Notes: generated by a model not told the origin, from the letters alone. A stretch of 44,618 nt of DNA from an uncultured Candidatus Saccharibacteria bacterium (GCA_938042065.1 CALISG010000025.1:1-44618); one strand, 5' to 3'. Shown: positions 32,829 to 41,141, counted from the stretch's first letter. Made by a program: numbers and translations.

Positions 32829-32890
32829 AGACATTGCCAGAGACAGCGGCCGCAGGAGCAATTCTGCTTAATATGCCGCCGAGGGAATCA
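32829..32890 (+). ncRNA. L10 (rplJ) mRNA leader
   Basis: The leader contains AGAGACAGCGGC and CTTAATATGCCGCCGAGG in the order typical of the L10 leader (the L10-L12 complex binding site). GCGGC (32846-32850) pairs with GCCGC (32875-32879), enclosing a GCAG/CTGC hairpin. Binding of L10(L12)4 would repress rplJL expression. Confidence 0.75.
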
Positions 32891-32909
32891 ACTTTTCCTG
32901 TAGTATAGT

Positions 32910-32943
32910 CTTTGGCGAGTGCCAAAGTTTTTTGTTGCTCGCC
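32910..32943 (+). terminator. Attenuator in the rplJ leader
   Basis: CTTTGGC (32910-32916) pairs with GCCAAAG (32921-32927), followed by a T-run of six: an intrinsic terminator 72 nt ahead of rplJ. The competing pairing GGCGAG (32914-32919) with CTCGCC (32938-32943) would break it, so this looks like a terminator/antiterminator switch. Confidence 0.7.
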
Positions 32944-33004
32944 GAATGTCGCCCCTTAACAATACGATCGCATAAATATCAAATAAACCAAAGGAGTATT
33001 ATCA

Positions 33005-33529
33005 ATGGCAATTTCCAAAGATAAGAAACAAGCTTTGGTTGCAGAGATGAGCGAGTTGTTTGCCAGCGCAAAAGCTATTGCCGTGGCTAAATACCAGGGC
33101 ACCAGCGTAGCTGAATTGCAAGAGCTGCGCAAAGCTGCTCGCGAAAATGGCGTAGTCGTTAAAGTTGTCAAGAACCGCTTGGTGCGCGTAGCTTTTGCTG
33201 CTAGCGAGACGTTCAAAGAGACTGATACTTCTGCGCTGCAAGGCCAGCTAATTTATGCTGTTTCTAGCGACGACGAGGTGATGGCTGCTAAAGTCCTTAA
33301 TGACTTCGCGAAGACTCATCCTAGCGTTGAGCTAGTCGCTGGATTCAGCGGTGAGGGCCTGGCCCAGAGTGCCGCCGATGTGGTAGCTCTGGCTGGCTTG
33401 CCGAGCAAGAATCAGCTCATCGCCGAGGCTGTGGCACAACTGCTCAGTCCGGTACACGACGTCACCAACGCGCTTTCTGGCAATCTGCATGCATTGCTGG
33501 ACGGTGTGGCAGACAAAGCAACCGCTTAA
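33005..33529 (+). CDS. rplJ: Large-subunit ribosomal protein L10
   Basis: A 174-residue L10, anchor of the L7/L12 stalk. N-terminal part AISKDKKQALVAEMSELFASAKAIAVAKYQG and VKVVKNRLVRVAF match the rRNA-binding domain; the C-terminal helix that docks L12 dimers includes the Ala-rich stretch near LLSPVHDVTNALSGNLHALL. A good AAAGGAG ribosome site precedes the ATG. Regulated by the leader and attenuator upstream. Followed by rplL after 41 nt. Confidence 0.97.
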   Translation: MAISKDKKQALVAEMSELFASAKAIAVAKYQGTSVAELQELRKAARENGVVVKVVKNRLVRVAFAASETFKETDTSALQGQLIYAVSSDDEVMAAKVLNDFAKTHPSVELVAGFSGEGLAQSAADVVALAGLPSKNQLIAEAVAQLLSPVHDVTNALSGNLHALLDGVADKATA

Positions 33530-33570
33530 GCAACCAATCTAATTAAAATTTAACTACAAGGAGAATTACT

Positions 33571-33948
33571 ATGGCAGACCTAAAGAAACTTGCCGAAGAA
33601 CTGACTAAATTGACAGTTCTCGAAGTAAATGAATTAAAGAATATCCTCAAAGAAGAATACGGCATCGAGCCAGCTGCTGCCGCAGTTGCCGTTGCTGGTC
33701 CAGCTGCCGACGCTGGTGCGGCCGCCGCTGACGAAAAGACTGAATTTACCGTCACTTTGAAAGACGCTGGCAGCCAAAAAGTTGCCGTCATCAAAGCCGT
33801 CAAGGAACTAACCGGCCTTGGCCTCGGCGAGGCGAAAGCTTTGGTTGATAACGCGCCAAGCCCAATCAAAGAGAAAGTCAGTAAAGACGAAGCTGAAGCT
33901 GCCAAGAAAGCCTTGGAAGAGGCTGGCGCTACCGTCGAAGTCGCTTAA
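33571..33948 (+). CDS. rplL: Large-subunit ribosomal protein L7/L12
   Basis: A 125-residue L7/L12 that recruits translation factors to the ribosome. N-terminal dimerisation helices (LKKLAEELTKLTVLEVNELKNIL), an Ala-rich hinge (residues about 37-55), and the C-terminal domain with KTEFTVTLKDAGSQKVAVIKAVKELTGLGLGEAKALVDNAP. AAGGAG ribosome site at 33559-33564. Transcript closed by a terminator. Confidence 0.98.
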   Translation: MADLKKLAEELTKLTVLEVNELKNILKEEYGIEPAAAAVAVAGPAADAGAAAADEKTEFTVTLKDAGSQKVAVIKAVKELTGLGLGEAKALVDNAPSPIKEKVSKDEAEAAKKALEEAGATVEVA

Positions 33949-33990
33949 TCTCGAATATATTTCCAGATTCGCACGATCGTATTGTTTTAG

Positions 33991-34021
33991 AAAACGCCTC
34001 CAAAATTTGGGGGCGTTTTTG
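33991..34021 (+). terminator. Intrinsic terminator after rplL
   Basis: AAAACGCC-t-CCAAA pairs with TTTGG-g-GGCGTTTT, followed by T residues. Confidence 0.85.
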
Positions 34022-34100
34022 TATGCCTGAAGCGGTCGACGATTTTTACAACGACTTTGCGTTCATATCTGTTAAACTTGTGGAAAGATAGCCTAAAGGG

Positions 34101-34128
34101 TTGACGTTATATCCTGATGCGTTATAAT
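34101..34128 (+). promoter_or_regulatory. Promoter of the conserved unknown gene
   Basis: TTGACG (34101-34106), 16-nt spacer and TATAAT (34123-34128), then about 43 nt to the ATG with a weak AAAGGATTG ribosome site. Confidence 0.65.
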
Positions 34129-34171
34129 TGGAATGATATTATAAAAACATACAAAGGATTGCGAGACTAGT

Positions 34172-34687
34172 ATGTCAGAATTACCAGAGAAACAAGTCAA
34201 GCGGCTCAAGATGCTTATTCAAGACGCCGAGACTAATTTGGCTGCCGCCAAAGAGCTACTAATTAGCATAATGGGCGAAGACGGGCAAGTCGTGATGCCA
34301 ACTAATAGCCGCGAGGATGTTTCGGGCAAAGTTATCGAGGGCGTTTTCGACGGCCAGACGATGGTCGGCCCGGATGGCAAAAATTACCCGGTACCGGCTA
34401 ATTACGCTAGCAAGTCTAAGCTAGTTGAGGGCGATATCCTCAAACTAACTATCGCTGATGATGGTGGTTTCATTTACAAGCAAATTGGCCCGGTTGCCCG
34501 CAAGCAAGTTATCGGTACGCTTACGCAGCATGACGGCGCTTACTATGTTGAAGCGCAAGGCAAAGAATATCGGATTTTGCTGGCGAGCGTGACCTATTTC
34601 CGTATCAATGTTGGCGATCAGGTTACTATCATTGTGCCAGAAGACAATCCTGATGCTACCTGGGCGGCAGTTGAAGCAGCTCTATAA
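34172..34687 (+). CDS. Conserved unknown protein with coiled coil and two small beta domains
   Basis: A 171-residue soluble protein. Residues about 1-30 form a charged helix (EKQVKRLKMLIQDAETNLAAAKELL); residues about 50-95 (KVIEGVFDGQTMVGPDGKNYPVPANYASKSKLVEGDILKL) and about 110-155 look like two small beta-barrel units. I know of no function. The position right after rplL and the strong promoter hint at a translation- or transcription-linked role, but that is a guess. Confidence 0.72.
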   Translation: MSELPEKQVKRLKMLIQDAETNLAAAKELLISIMGEDGQVVMPTNSREDVSGKVIEGVFDGQTMVGPDGKNYPVPANYASKSKLVEGDILKLTIADDGGFIYKQIGPVARKQVIGTLTQHDGAYYVEAQGKEYRILLASVTYFRINVGDQVTIIVPEDNPDATWAAVEAAL

Positions 34688-34722
34688 TCTATAAGTTTGG
34701 ATCGTCACAAATAGGGGTATTA

Positions 34723-35610
34723 ATGCATGATTTAGGCGAGGGAACTTTTCGGTTTACACGGGTCAGCTACGATCCTAATAGTAACTTGCCGTATTTGCGC
34801 GTCATGGATGATGGCGGTAAGTTCTGGCGTATGCAGCCGCAAGGCGAATTTACTCTATCATTTGATACTAGTACCAAAAAATGTATTGGTTGGTACGATT
34901 TGGCAGCTAAACAATGTCATCGCTGTCCTGGCGACCGCCAGCTTGATGATAAATACGAGCAATGTCCAGAGTGCCAGCAAAAGACTGGCTTCAATCCAGC
35001 GTTCTACAATACTACCAATATCAGCCAACAGCAGGCTGAGCTGAATCAGCAGCCGCATATCTTATACTTAGCTTATTTCTCGCCAGAGGTGATAAAGGTT
35101 GGCATTTCTTATGCTGAACGCAAACTAGCGCGATTGTTAGAACAAGGTGCCCGCAATGCTGCTATCCTTGAAGTATTTCCTAGCGCTAACATCGCTCGCC
35201 AATACGAAGCGAAGATCGCCCGGCTGCCAGGTCTTTGCGAGAGTGTGCAGCTGCGCAAGAAAGCAACAATTCTAGCAAATGAGCATTACGATCCGACGCT
35301 AGCCGAGCAGAAATTACATCAAACAATCCAGCGGATCACAGAGCAGTTAGGCGTTAAATTTGATAACAGCGAGTTCCTGAATTTATCGCCATACATGCTA
35401 ACTATCGAACCAAAAAGCGATGATATAACAGAAATAATCGAGCCAAAAATCGCTGGACGCTTCGCAGGGCTAATTGGCGGTATGCTAATTATGCAGCAAA
35501 ATAGCCGCTTTATTTTCTTACCGATTAAAAAATATATTGGATATGATATAACCATAAGTCGCACTGTCGAGCAGCTAGATTTGGCGCCGGTTCAAGCTTC
35601 ACTATTTTAA
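34723..35610 (+). CDS. DUF2797-family protein with GIY-YIG-like segment
   Basis: A 295-residue protein. Cysteines at 54, 65, 68, 81 and 84 (KKCIGW, QCHRCPG, QCPECQQ) suggest a zinc ribbon. Residues about 112-150 (ILYLAYFSPEVIKVGISYAERKLARLLEQGARNAAIL) match the part of DUF2797 resembling the GIY-YIG nuclease fold. The C-terminal 130 residues are less clear. Function unknown; nucleic-acid binding is plausible. A short AGGGG motif lies 7 nt before the ATG. Confidence 0.75.
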   Translation: MHDLGEGTFRFTRVSYDPNSNLPYLRVMDDGGKFWRMQPQGEFTLSFDTSTKKCIGWYDLAAKQCHRCPGDRQLDDKYEQCPECQQKTGFNPAFYNTTNISQQQAELNQQPHILYLAYFSPEVIKVGISYAERKLARLLEQGARNAAILEVFPSANIARQYEAKIARLPGLCESVQLRKKATILANEHYDPTLAEQKLHQTIQRITEQLGVKFDNSEFLNLSPYMLTIEPKSDDITEIIEPKIAGRFAGLIGGMLIMQQNSRFIFLPIKKYIGYDITISRTVEQLDLAPVQASLF

Positions 35611-35629
35611 CTAATCACTAATTCTGCGC

Positions 35630-35635
35630 TATAAT
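35630..35635 (+). promoter_or_regulatory. -10 box of dnaX
   Basis: TATAAT ends 9 nt before the dnaX ATG at 35645; no ribosome binding site. Confidence 0.55.
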
Positions 35636-35644
35636 GGATAACAA

Positions 35645-37030
35645 ATGGGTAAGGCTTTATATCGGAAATATCGCAGCCGGTCGCTGAGCGAGATTGTCGG
35701 GCAGCCGCATATTACGGCGATTTTAGAGCGGGCAATTGCTAACGGAACGACGGCGCATGCTTATTTATTGACAGGGCCGCGCGGCGTCGGTAAAACGTCG
35801 ATTGCGCGGATTCTGGCACACGAAATTAATCGCTTGCCGTATCGCGATGAATCAACTCATCTCGACATTATCGAGATTGATGCAGCCAGCAATAATTCAG
35901 TTGAAGATATCCGTGATTTGCGCGAGAAGGTTCAGATTGCGCCCGTTAGCGCCCCCAAAAAAATCTATATTATTGACGAGGTTCATATGTTGAGTAAATC
36001 AGCGTTCAATGCACTGCTCAAAACGCTTGAAGAACCGCCCGAGCATGCTGTGTTTATCCTAGCGACCACTGACGCCGATAAATTGCCAGCTACGATTCTT
36101 AGCCGTGTTCAGCGCTTTAATTTCCGGACAATTAGCCAAGACGAAGTTGCCGCACATTTGCGTACCATTGCTGATGCCGAGCAGATTTCTATTGACGACG
36201 ACGCCCTGCAGCTAATTGCCCGCTATGGGCAGGGAAGTTTCCGCGATAGTATTAGCCTGCTAGATCAAATGCGAAATTTAAGCAGCGAGAAAATCACTGC
36301 CGCTATGGTCGAAGATTCGCTAGGCTTAGCAAGTACGGCTGAGATTCGACAGCTGCTAGAGGCTTATTGCGCGGGCGATTTACAAACGATCGCCGATACC
36401 TTGCGCGCGCTTGAGTATAGAGGCGTGCCAGCTAATGCTATCAGCGAGCAATTACTGCACGAAATCCGTAGCGACATCATCAATAAATCTAATTGCTTGC
36501 CGCTGGCCGACAAATTATTATCAAATCAGAAAACCGCTTGGCCGTATGTCAAATTGCTGATAGCACTCAGTTCTAATACAAATGTTTCTAATTCTGATGT
36601 TTCTGCGGCGTCAACGCCAGCGCAGCCAGAATCAGCGCAACCAATGACTGTGAATGAACCAGCACCCGTTTACGCGCCGCAGCCAGCTAGCGATACTCCG
36701 CAAAAAAAGAAGAAAAATGTCCAGCCAAATCAAACAGCTAATTTTGACTGGTCAAAATTTCTCGAGGCTGTTCACGCAAAATCCACTGGCGCCTATAGTT
36801 ATCTCGCGAAAAGCGGTTACGAATTAGACGATCAACAGTTAACGATTTTTGCTGGTAAGAAATTTGCTAAAAATCAAATCGAAAAGTCGCTGCCAGTGCT
36901 TGCTGGCGCTCTACAGGCACAAAATCTTGACCGTGAAATTATCATCAGCGCTAAGCCAAAACCGCCAAAAGATAGCCAAACCGCCGCTATTCTTGATATT
37001 ATGGGCGGAGGAGAAGAGGTGAATTTGTAA
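35645..37030 (+). CDS. dnaX: DNA polymerase III clamp-loader subunit tau/gamma
   Basis: A 461-residue AAA+ clamp loader protein. Walker A GPRGVGKTSIARIL, Walker B IIDEVHMLSKSAFNALLKTLEEPP, sensor 1 LATTDADKLPATILSRVQRF. Where DnaX normally has a four-cysteine zinc module after Walker A, the sequence is HEINRLPYRDESTHLDIIEID with no cysteine. A Pro/Ala/Gln-rich linker (residues about 315-360) leads to a short C-terminal domain. The dnaB start overlaps its stop by 1 nt. Confidence 0.95.
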   Translation: MGKALYRKYRSRSLSEIVGQPHITAILERAIANGTTAHAYLLTGPRGVGKTSIARILAHEINRLPYRDESTHLDIIEIDAASNNSVEDIRDLREKVQIAPVSAPKKIYIIDEVHMLSKSAFNALLKTLEEPPEHAVFILATTDADKLPATILSRVQRFNFRTISQDEVAAHLRTIADAEQISIDDDALQLIARYGQGSFRDSISLLDQMRNLSSEKITAAMVEDSLGLASTAEIRQLLEAYCAGDLQTIADTLRALEYRGVPANAISEQLLHEIRSDIINKSNCLPLADKLLSNQKTAWPYVKLLIALSSNTNVSNSDVSAASTPAQPESAQPMTVNEPAPVYAPQPASDTPQKKKKNVQPNQTANFDWSKFLEAVHAKSTGAYSYLAKSGYELDDQQLTIFAGKKFAKNQIEKSLPVLAGALQAQNLDREIIISAKPKPPKDSQTAAILDIMGGGEEVNL

Positions 37031-38379
37031 TGGCCAAGCAAAAAGAAGTCGCTGCCAAAATACCGCCGCAGAGTATCGATGCCGAGATGAGCTTGCTCGG
37101 AGCAATTTTGATTGACGACGACGTGCTAGCGGATGTCAGCGAGACAGTAAAACCACAAGATTTTTACGACAAACGGCACCAGCTGATTTTTAAAAGTATG
37201 ATGCATTTGTACGAGCAGCATAAGCCAGTCGATCTCTTGACTTTAACCGAGGAACTCAAGAAGACGGATAATTTCGAGACAATTGGTGGCTCTACGTACT
37301 TAACCGAGCTAACCAACTATGTGCCTACAGCTGCTCATGCTACTAGTTATGCCGAAATTGTTGCTCAGAAAGCTGTCCGCCGGCGCCTAATCAAAGCTAG
37401 CGGCGAAATCAGCGAGTTAGGATTCGACGAAGAAATTCCAACCCAGGAAATCCTCGAAAAAGCCGAAGCCGAGCTATTCAACGTCTCTGACCAAACGATT
37501 AAGCAAGATCTGGTCAGTATCGAAACTATCCTCGACGAGAGTTTTTCGCGCATCGAGGAGTTACACCGCAATAAAGGCCAGCTACGCGGTATCCGCACCG
37601 GCTACCAAGATCTCGATAATATGACCGCCGGCTTGCAGCGCAGCGACCTATTCATCCTGGCGGCTCGGCCATCTATGGGTAAAACGACGTTTGTAACTAA
37701 CCTAGCATACAATGTGGCGACTATTGCTAAACTGCCAGTGTTGTTCTTTAGCCTCGAGATGAGTAAGCAGCAGCTAATAGACCGCATGCTGGCCGATGCC
37801 GCTGGCGTTGACAGCTGGAATATTCGTACTGGCAATCTCAGTGACGACGACTTTGCAAAGATTAGTGAAGCTATGGGCGAAATGGCTGAAGCGCCGATTT
37901 ATATCGATGACACGCCAGCACTTAGTGTTCTCGGTATGCGCATCAAAGCCCGCCGAATTGCGCATAATCAAACGCTCGGGCTAATCATCGTCGACTATCT
38001 ACAGTTGATGCAGGCGAACGGTAATTACAACGGTAATCGCGTTCAAGAAGTTAGCGAAATTAGCCGCGGCTTGAAGGTTATCGCTCGCGAGTTGAATGTA
38101 CCAGTGATAGCGCTTAGCCAGCTTAGCCGGTCAGTTGAGAACCGTACGCCGCCAATCCCGCAGCTAGCTGACCTGCGCGAGTCGGGAAGTATCGAACAAG
38201 ATGCTGATATTGTTACGTTTATTTATCGCCCTGGCTATTACGAACCAGACAACCCAGATGTCGCCAATATCACCGACTTAATCATTGCCAAGCACCGTAA
38301 TGGCCCGGTTGGCAAAGTCCAATTATACTTCCATCCAGAGCGCCTGCGGTTCATGTCGCTCGATAAGCGCCACGAATAA
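37030..38379 (+). CDS. dnaB: Replicative DNA helicase DnaB
   Basis: A 449-residue hexameric helicase. N-terminal primase-interaction domain (PPQSIDAEMSLLGAILIDDD), linker, then RecA-like motor: Walker A ARPSMGKTTF, Walker B LIIVDYLQLM, DnaB motif H3 QLSRSVENR and motif H4 DLRESGSIEQDADIV. No intein. Translated from the dnaX transcript with a GGAGGAGAAGAGG ribosome site inside dnaX. Confidence 0.97.
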   Translation: MAKQKEVAAKIPPQSIDAEMSLLGAILIDDDVLADVSETVKPQDFYDKRHQLIFKSMMHLYEQHKPVDLLTLTEELKKTDNFETIGGSTYLTELTNYVPTAAHATSYAEIVAQKAVRRRLIKASGEISELGFDEEIPTQEILEKAEAELFNVSDQTIKQDLVSIETILDESFSRIEELHRNKGQLRGIRTGYQDLDNMTAGLQRSDLFILAARPSMGKTTFVTNLAYNVATIAKLPVLFFSLEMSKQQLIDRMLADAAGVDSWNIRTGNLSDDDFAKISEAMGEMAEAPIYIDDTPALSVLGMRIKARRIAHNQTLGLIIVDYLQLMQANGNYNGNRVQEVSEISRGLKVIARELNVPVIALSQLSRSVENRTPPIPQLADLRESGSIEQDADIVTFIYRPGYYEPDNPDVANITDLIIAKHRNGPVGKVQLYFHPERLRFMSLDKRHE

Positions 38380-38391
38380 TCTCTCGCGTGA

Positions 38392-38397
38392 TATAAT
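38392..38397 (+). promoter_or_regulatory. -10 box of the GT-C glycosyltransferase gene
   Basis: TATAAT ends 10 nt before the ATG at 38408. Confidence 0.5.
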
Positions 38398-38407
38398 CAT
38401 AATTAGT

Positions 38408-39859
38408 ATGCGTAAACCTGCGGACTATACTTTATATAAATATCGCTATATTTTGAGTTATTTTTGCATCGCCGTACTTTTGGTGGCAGTGCTATGGATC
38501 GGCGTATTGTATACTCCTGGCGGTTTGCGCGAGCAAGAAATCAAATCTGTTAGCCAGGCTAGTATGTTGTCGCGCCAAACTCTTGAGCCGTCGATGGTGG
38601 TAAATCTACCGTATTATCTACTGCAGCGGCTATCAATTTTTGTGTTTGGTGTCAGCGAATTTTCGATTAAACTGCCGTCAATTGCGCTCGGCACCTTGAC
38701 AATGCTAGGTATTTTCATGTTGATTCGCGCTTGGTTCAAGCCTAATGTTGCTGTCATTTCGACGATCGTATTGGCAACTTCGACGCATTTTCTATTCCAA
38801 GCGCAAGACGGTACGCCCGGTATTACCTTTAGCGCTGTTGCAATATGGCTGATGGTTGCGGGCATGTATGTAACGCGCGGCAAGCATTTTCATACATTCT
38901 GGAAAGTGCTTGGCGGCGTATTGATGAGCGTCGCGCTTTATTTGCCGATGGGTGTATACCTGGACTTAATTATAATTATCGTGGCTTTGGTTCATCCGCA
39001 TATCCGAGCGATTATCAAGCGGCTACCCAAGAAAAAACTACTTATTGCGCTGTTGGTCGGCTTAGCTGCGATGGCGCCGCTAGTTTATGCCTTAATATTA
39101 GAACCAAAAGGCATTGGTAAAATACTACTCGGTTTGCCGCCAGACTTCGCTCATATCAAAACTAATGCGCTGCTTTCGAGCCTTAGCTTGTTTGGTTTTG
39201 CTGCTACCGATAGCGCTGCTGACGGTCTGCTGAGGCCAGCTTATGCTATGCCGTTGACGGCTATTGCTTTACTAGGTTTTTGCCGCCTGGCAGCCACGCA
39301 TTATACAGCGCGTAGCTATGTTACTATCTTGATGAGCTTGGTTATGGTACCGCTCGCCTTGCTTAATTATAACAATCAGTATGTAATATTTGTTCTGATG
39401 GTAATTGCAGTTGCTACTGGCTTTGATTTCTTGATTCGCTACTGGTATCGGCTATTTCCTTGCAATCCGTATGCTCGCGTTGCGGGTTTGCTGCCATTGA
39501 GTGTGTTAGTTAGCGGATTGATTTATATTAGCGTTAATCAATATTTTAACGGGTATACGTACAATCCGGCTGTTGTTCGCGCCTACAACAGTGATCTATT
39601 GCTAGTTAATGCCCAATTGCAGCGTCAAAAAAATATGACACTCTTGGCTGATGCGGATGAGGCGCCTATTTATAATCTAGCTGCTCACTACAATAAATCC
39701 TTAACGGTTGCTACCGAGCTTAATCCCGAAGCAACCCAAGCGGTGGCGACGCGTGCCGCCCGCCGCAAGATTCCGAAAGAATGGCAGCTAGAGAGTATTA
39801 TAACTAACGCTCGTGCTCAAAATGGCGACCGGCTCTATGTCTACAAAAAATTGCCGTAA
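38408..39859 (+). CDS. Membrane glycosyltransferase, GT-C fold (ArnT/PMT-like)
   Basis: A 483-residue protein with about ten membrane helices. The first extracytoplasmic loop contains GGLREQEIKS, with acidic residues where GT-C enzymes keep the catalytic Asp/Glu, then NLPYYLLQRLSIFVFGVSEFSIKLPS, the typical PMT/ArnT segment. It probably transfers a sugar from a polyprenyl-phosphate donor to a surface acceptor. A frame beginning at 38285 lies inside dnaB and is rejected in favour of 38408. A C-terminal soluble domain of about 90 residues follows the last helix. Confidence 0.82.
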   Translation: MRKPADYTLYKYRYILSYFCIAVLLVAVLWIGVLYTPGGLREQEIKSVSQASMLSRQTLEPSMVVNLPYYLLQRLSIFVFGVSEFSIKLPSIALGTLTMLGIFMLIRAWFKPNVAVISTIVLATSTHFLFQAQDGTPGITFSAVAIWLMVAGMYVTRGKHFHTFWKVLGGVLMSVALYLPMGVYLDLIIIIVALVHPHIRAIIKRLPKKKLLIALLVGLAAMAPLVYALILEPKGIGKILLGLPPDFAHIKTNALLSSLSLFGFAATDSAADGLLRPAYAMPLTAIALLGFCRLAATHYTARSYVTILMSLVMVPLALLNYNNQYVIFVLMVIAVATGFDFLIRYWYRLFPCNPYARVAGLLPLSVLVSGLIYISVNQYFNGYTYNPAVVRAYNSDLLLVNAQLQRQKNMTLLADADEAPIYNLAAHYNKSLTVATELNPEATQAVATRAARRKIPKEWQLESIITNARAQNGDRLYVYKKLP

Positions 39860-39864
39860 TAAGT

Positions 39865-39870
39865 TATAAT
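39865..39870 (+). promoter_or_regulatory. -10 box of ybaB-recR
   Basis: TATAAT followed by about 34 nt of leader with an AAGGGGAG ribosome site before ybaB. Confidence 0.5.
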
Positions 39871-39904
39871 TGGTAGAGTTAATTTCTGAAGAAGGGGAGT
39901 CAAA

Positions 39905-40195
39905 ATGGCCTTGAATCAAATGAAAATGTTGAATGATTTGCGCAAAGCGCAGAAAGCTTTAGCCAAAGAAATCGTCGAGGTTGAGGCAGGCGACGGCGCG
40001 GTTATCGTTCAAATCACCGGCGAGCTCAAGATCAAATCGATTAAAATTAATCCAGAATACGTTGATCTAGATAACATCCACCAGCTTGAACACTGGATTG
40101 AGATTGCTATCCGCGACGGTATGGCTAAAGCACAAGAAATTGCTGCCGAAAAGATGAAACCGCTGATGGGCGGGCTAGGAAGCCTCGGATTATAA
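39905..40195 (+). CDS. YbaB/EbfC family nucleoid-associated protein
   Basis: A 96-residue small dimeric DNA-binding protein. The family pattern is clear: Met/Lys-rich start with LNDLRKAQKALAKEIVEVEAGDGAVIVQITGELKIKSIKINPE, then a helical tail ending in MKPLMGGLGSLGL. It lies 4 nt upstream of recR, the usual dnaX-ybaB-recR association, here interrupted by dnaB and a glycosyltransferase gene. Confidence 0.93.
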   Translation: MALNQMKMLNDLRKAQKALAKEIVEVEAGDGAVIVQITGELKIKSIKINPEYVDLDNIHQLEHWIEIAIRDGMAKAQEIAAEKMKPLMGGLGSLGL

Positions 40196-40199
40196 ACTA

Positions 40200-40811
40200 A
40201 TGGCACTATTGCCAAGCGCGCTTGAGCGTGTTATTGAGGAGTTGGGTCATTTGCCAGGCGTTGGGCCGCGGACGGCTGAGCGCTACGCTTATTTCTTGCT
40301 AAAAAACGATTCTCGCACTACCGAAGCGCTAGCGAATGCTTTGCGGCAGCTGCACGCGCAGGTCAAAAGTTGTCCGAAAACTTTCGCGCTAATTGACGCT
40401 GACCAGGAAGTCTCGCCCTTGTATAGCGATCCGAAACGCGATCGCCAGCTAGTTGCTGTTGTTGAAGAACCGCTAGATATAGTGGCGTTAGAACGCACCG
40501 GGCAATTCCAGGGCACTTATCACGTATTGGGCGGAACGATTTCGCCGATTGACGGCGTCGGGCCAGAACAGCTTCATATACCTGAGCTATTGCAGCGATT
40601 GCGCGACGATAACGTCGAGGAAGTCATTATTGCTACCAACGCTAGCGTCGAGGGCGAATCAACGGCGCTATTCATCCAACGCCAAATCAAGGAATCGCAC
40701 CTAGCTACCAAAGTTTCACGTTTAGCTCGCGGCATTCCTGTGGGCGTCGATCTAGAGTATGCCGATCAAATTACCCTCGGGCACGCGCTGGAAGGGCGGC
40801 GGTTTTTGTAA
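40200..40811 (+). CDS. recR: Recombination protein RecR, lacking its zinc finger
   Basis: A 203-residue RecR, partner of RecO and RecF in RecA loading. HhH motif HLPGVGPRTAERYAYFLL (17-34) and Toprim part VAVVEEPLDIVALERTGQFQGTYHVLGG (86-112) are intact. The four-cysteine finger (C-x2-C ... C-x2-C) between them is reduced to one Cys (Cys58, VKSCPKTF); the second pair is SPLYSD. Toprim residues and C-terminal Walker-like region GVDLEYADQITLGHALEGR are present. No ribosome site, so translation is probably coupled to ybaB. Confidence 0.95.
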   Translation: MALLPSALERVIEELGHLPGVGPRTAERYAYFLLKNDSRTTEALANALRQLHAQVKSCPKTFALIDADQEVSPLYSDPKRDRQLVAVVEEPLDIVALERTGQFQGTYHVLGGTISPIDGVGPEQLHIPELLQRLRDDNVEEVIIATNASVEGESTALFIQRQIKESHLATKVSRLARGIPVGVDLEYADQITLGHALEGRRFL

Positions 40812-40925
40812 AAAAAGAAAATAGCCCGCCGAAAACGTGCTCAAGCCGGAAACTGGATTTCAATCCAGCAGACGCTAAAATGTGAGTCTCGAACCGAATT
40901 GAACAATTTTCAGCGAGCTATTTTC
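40810..40925 (-). terminator. Long structured terminator-like element downstream of the small membrane gene
   Basis: On the minus strand GAAAATAGCTCGCTGAAAAT (40906-40925) can pair with GTTTTCGGCGGGCTATTTTC (40817-40836), 17 of 20 positions Watson-Crick, followed by a run of seven T. The 69-nt loop contains a second perfect hairpin, CTGGAT-TGAA-ATCCAG. It ends the transcript of the 40944-41141 gene and is far longer than the other terminators here. It may be a separate small RNA. Confidence 0.65.
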
Positions 40926-40943
40926 TCGAGCGGGACTATAACC

Positions 40944-41141
40944 CTACTCACTGTCCTGCTTGCGCAAGTAGCGCATGAGCAGGATGTATACGATGACGGC
41001 CCCGGGGACAGCGATAGCCGTCCCGATGACCAAGCACGCCACATCGGACATGCCGATGTGGCGGAGAATAACGCCAACGGCAATGCCGATACTGATCGGC
41101 ACTGCCGCAAGGAATCCAATTGCCATGGCGCGGTCTCCCAT
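40944..41141 (-). CDS. Small two-helix membrane protein in a GC-rich cassette
   Basis: A 65-residue protein with two hydrophobic helices (about residues 5-26, AMAIGFLAAVPISIGIAVGVIL, and 34-57) and a basic C-terminus RYLRKQDSE. No family recognised. The gene is real: a GAGGAGGTG ribosome site lies 7 nt before the ATG and a consensus promoter lies further up. The coding part is about 59% GC by hand count, well above its AT-rich flanks. Overlapping frames on both strands are shadows. A small toxin or holin-like role is one guess among several. Confidence 0.72.
   Translation of the reverse strand: MGDRAMAIGFLAAVPISIGIAVGVILRHIGMSDVACLVIGTAIAVPGAVIVYILLMRYLRKQDSE

Noticed and set aside
38285..38407. 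Longer form of the glycosyltransferase starting inside dnaB
   Set aside because: The extension has no ribosome site and no similarity; the ATG at 38408 follows a -10 box.
40840..40900. tRNA-like or tmRNA-like fragment (GGTTCGAGAC on the minus strand)
   Set aside because: No acceptor or D stem can be built and the inner hairpin has a four-base loop.
40817..40925. Integron attC-like recombination site beside a small cassette gene
   Set aside because: The imperfect palindrome and small gene suggested it, but there is no RYYYAAC/GTTRRRY core pair, and the T-run plus orientation fits a terminator better.
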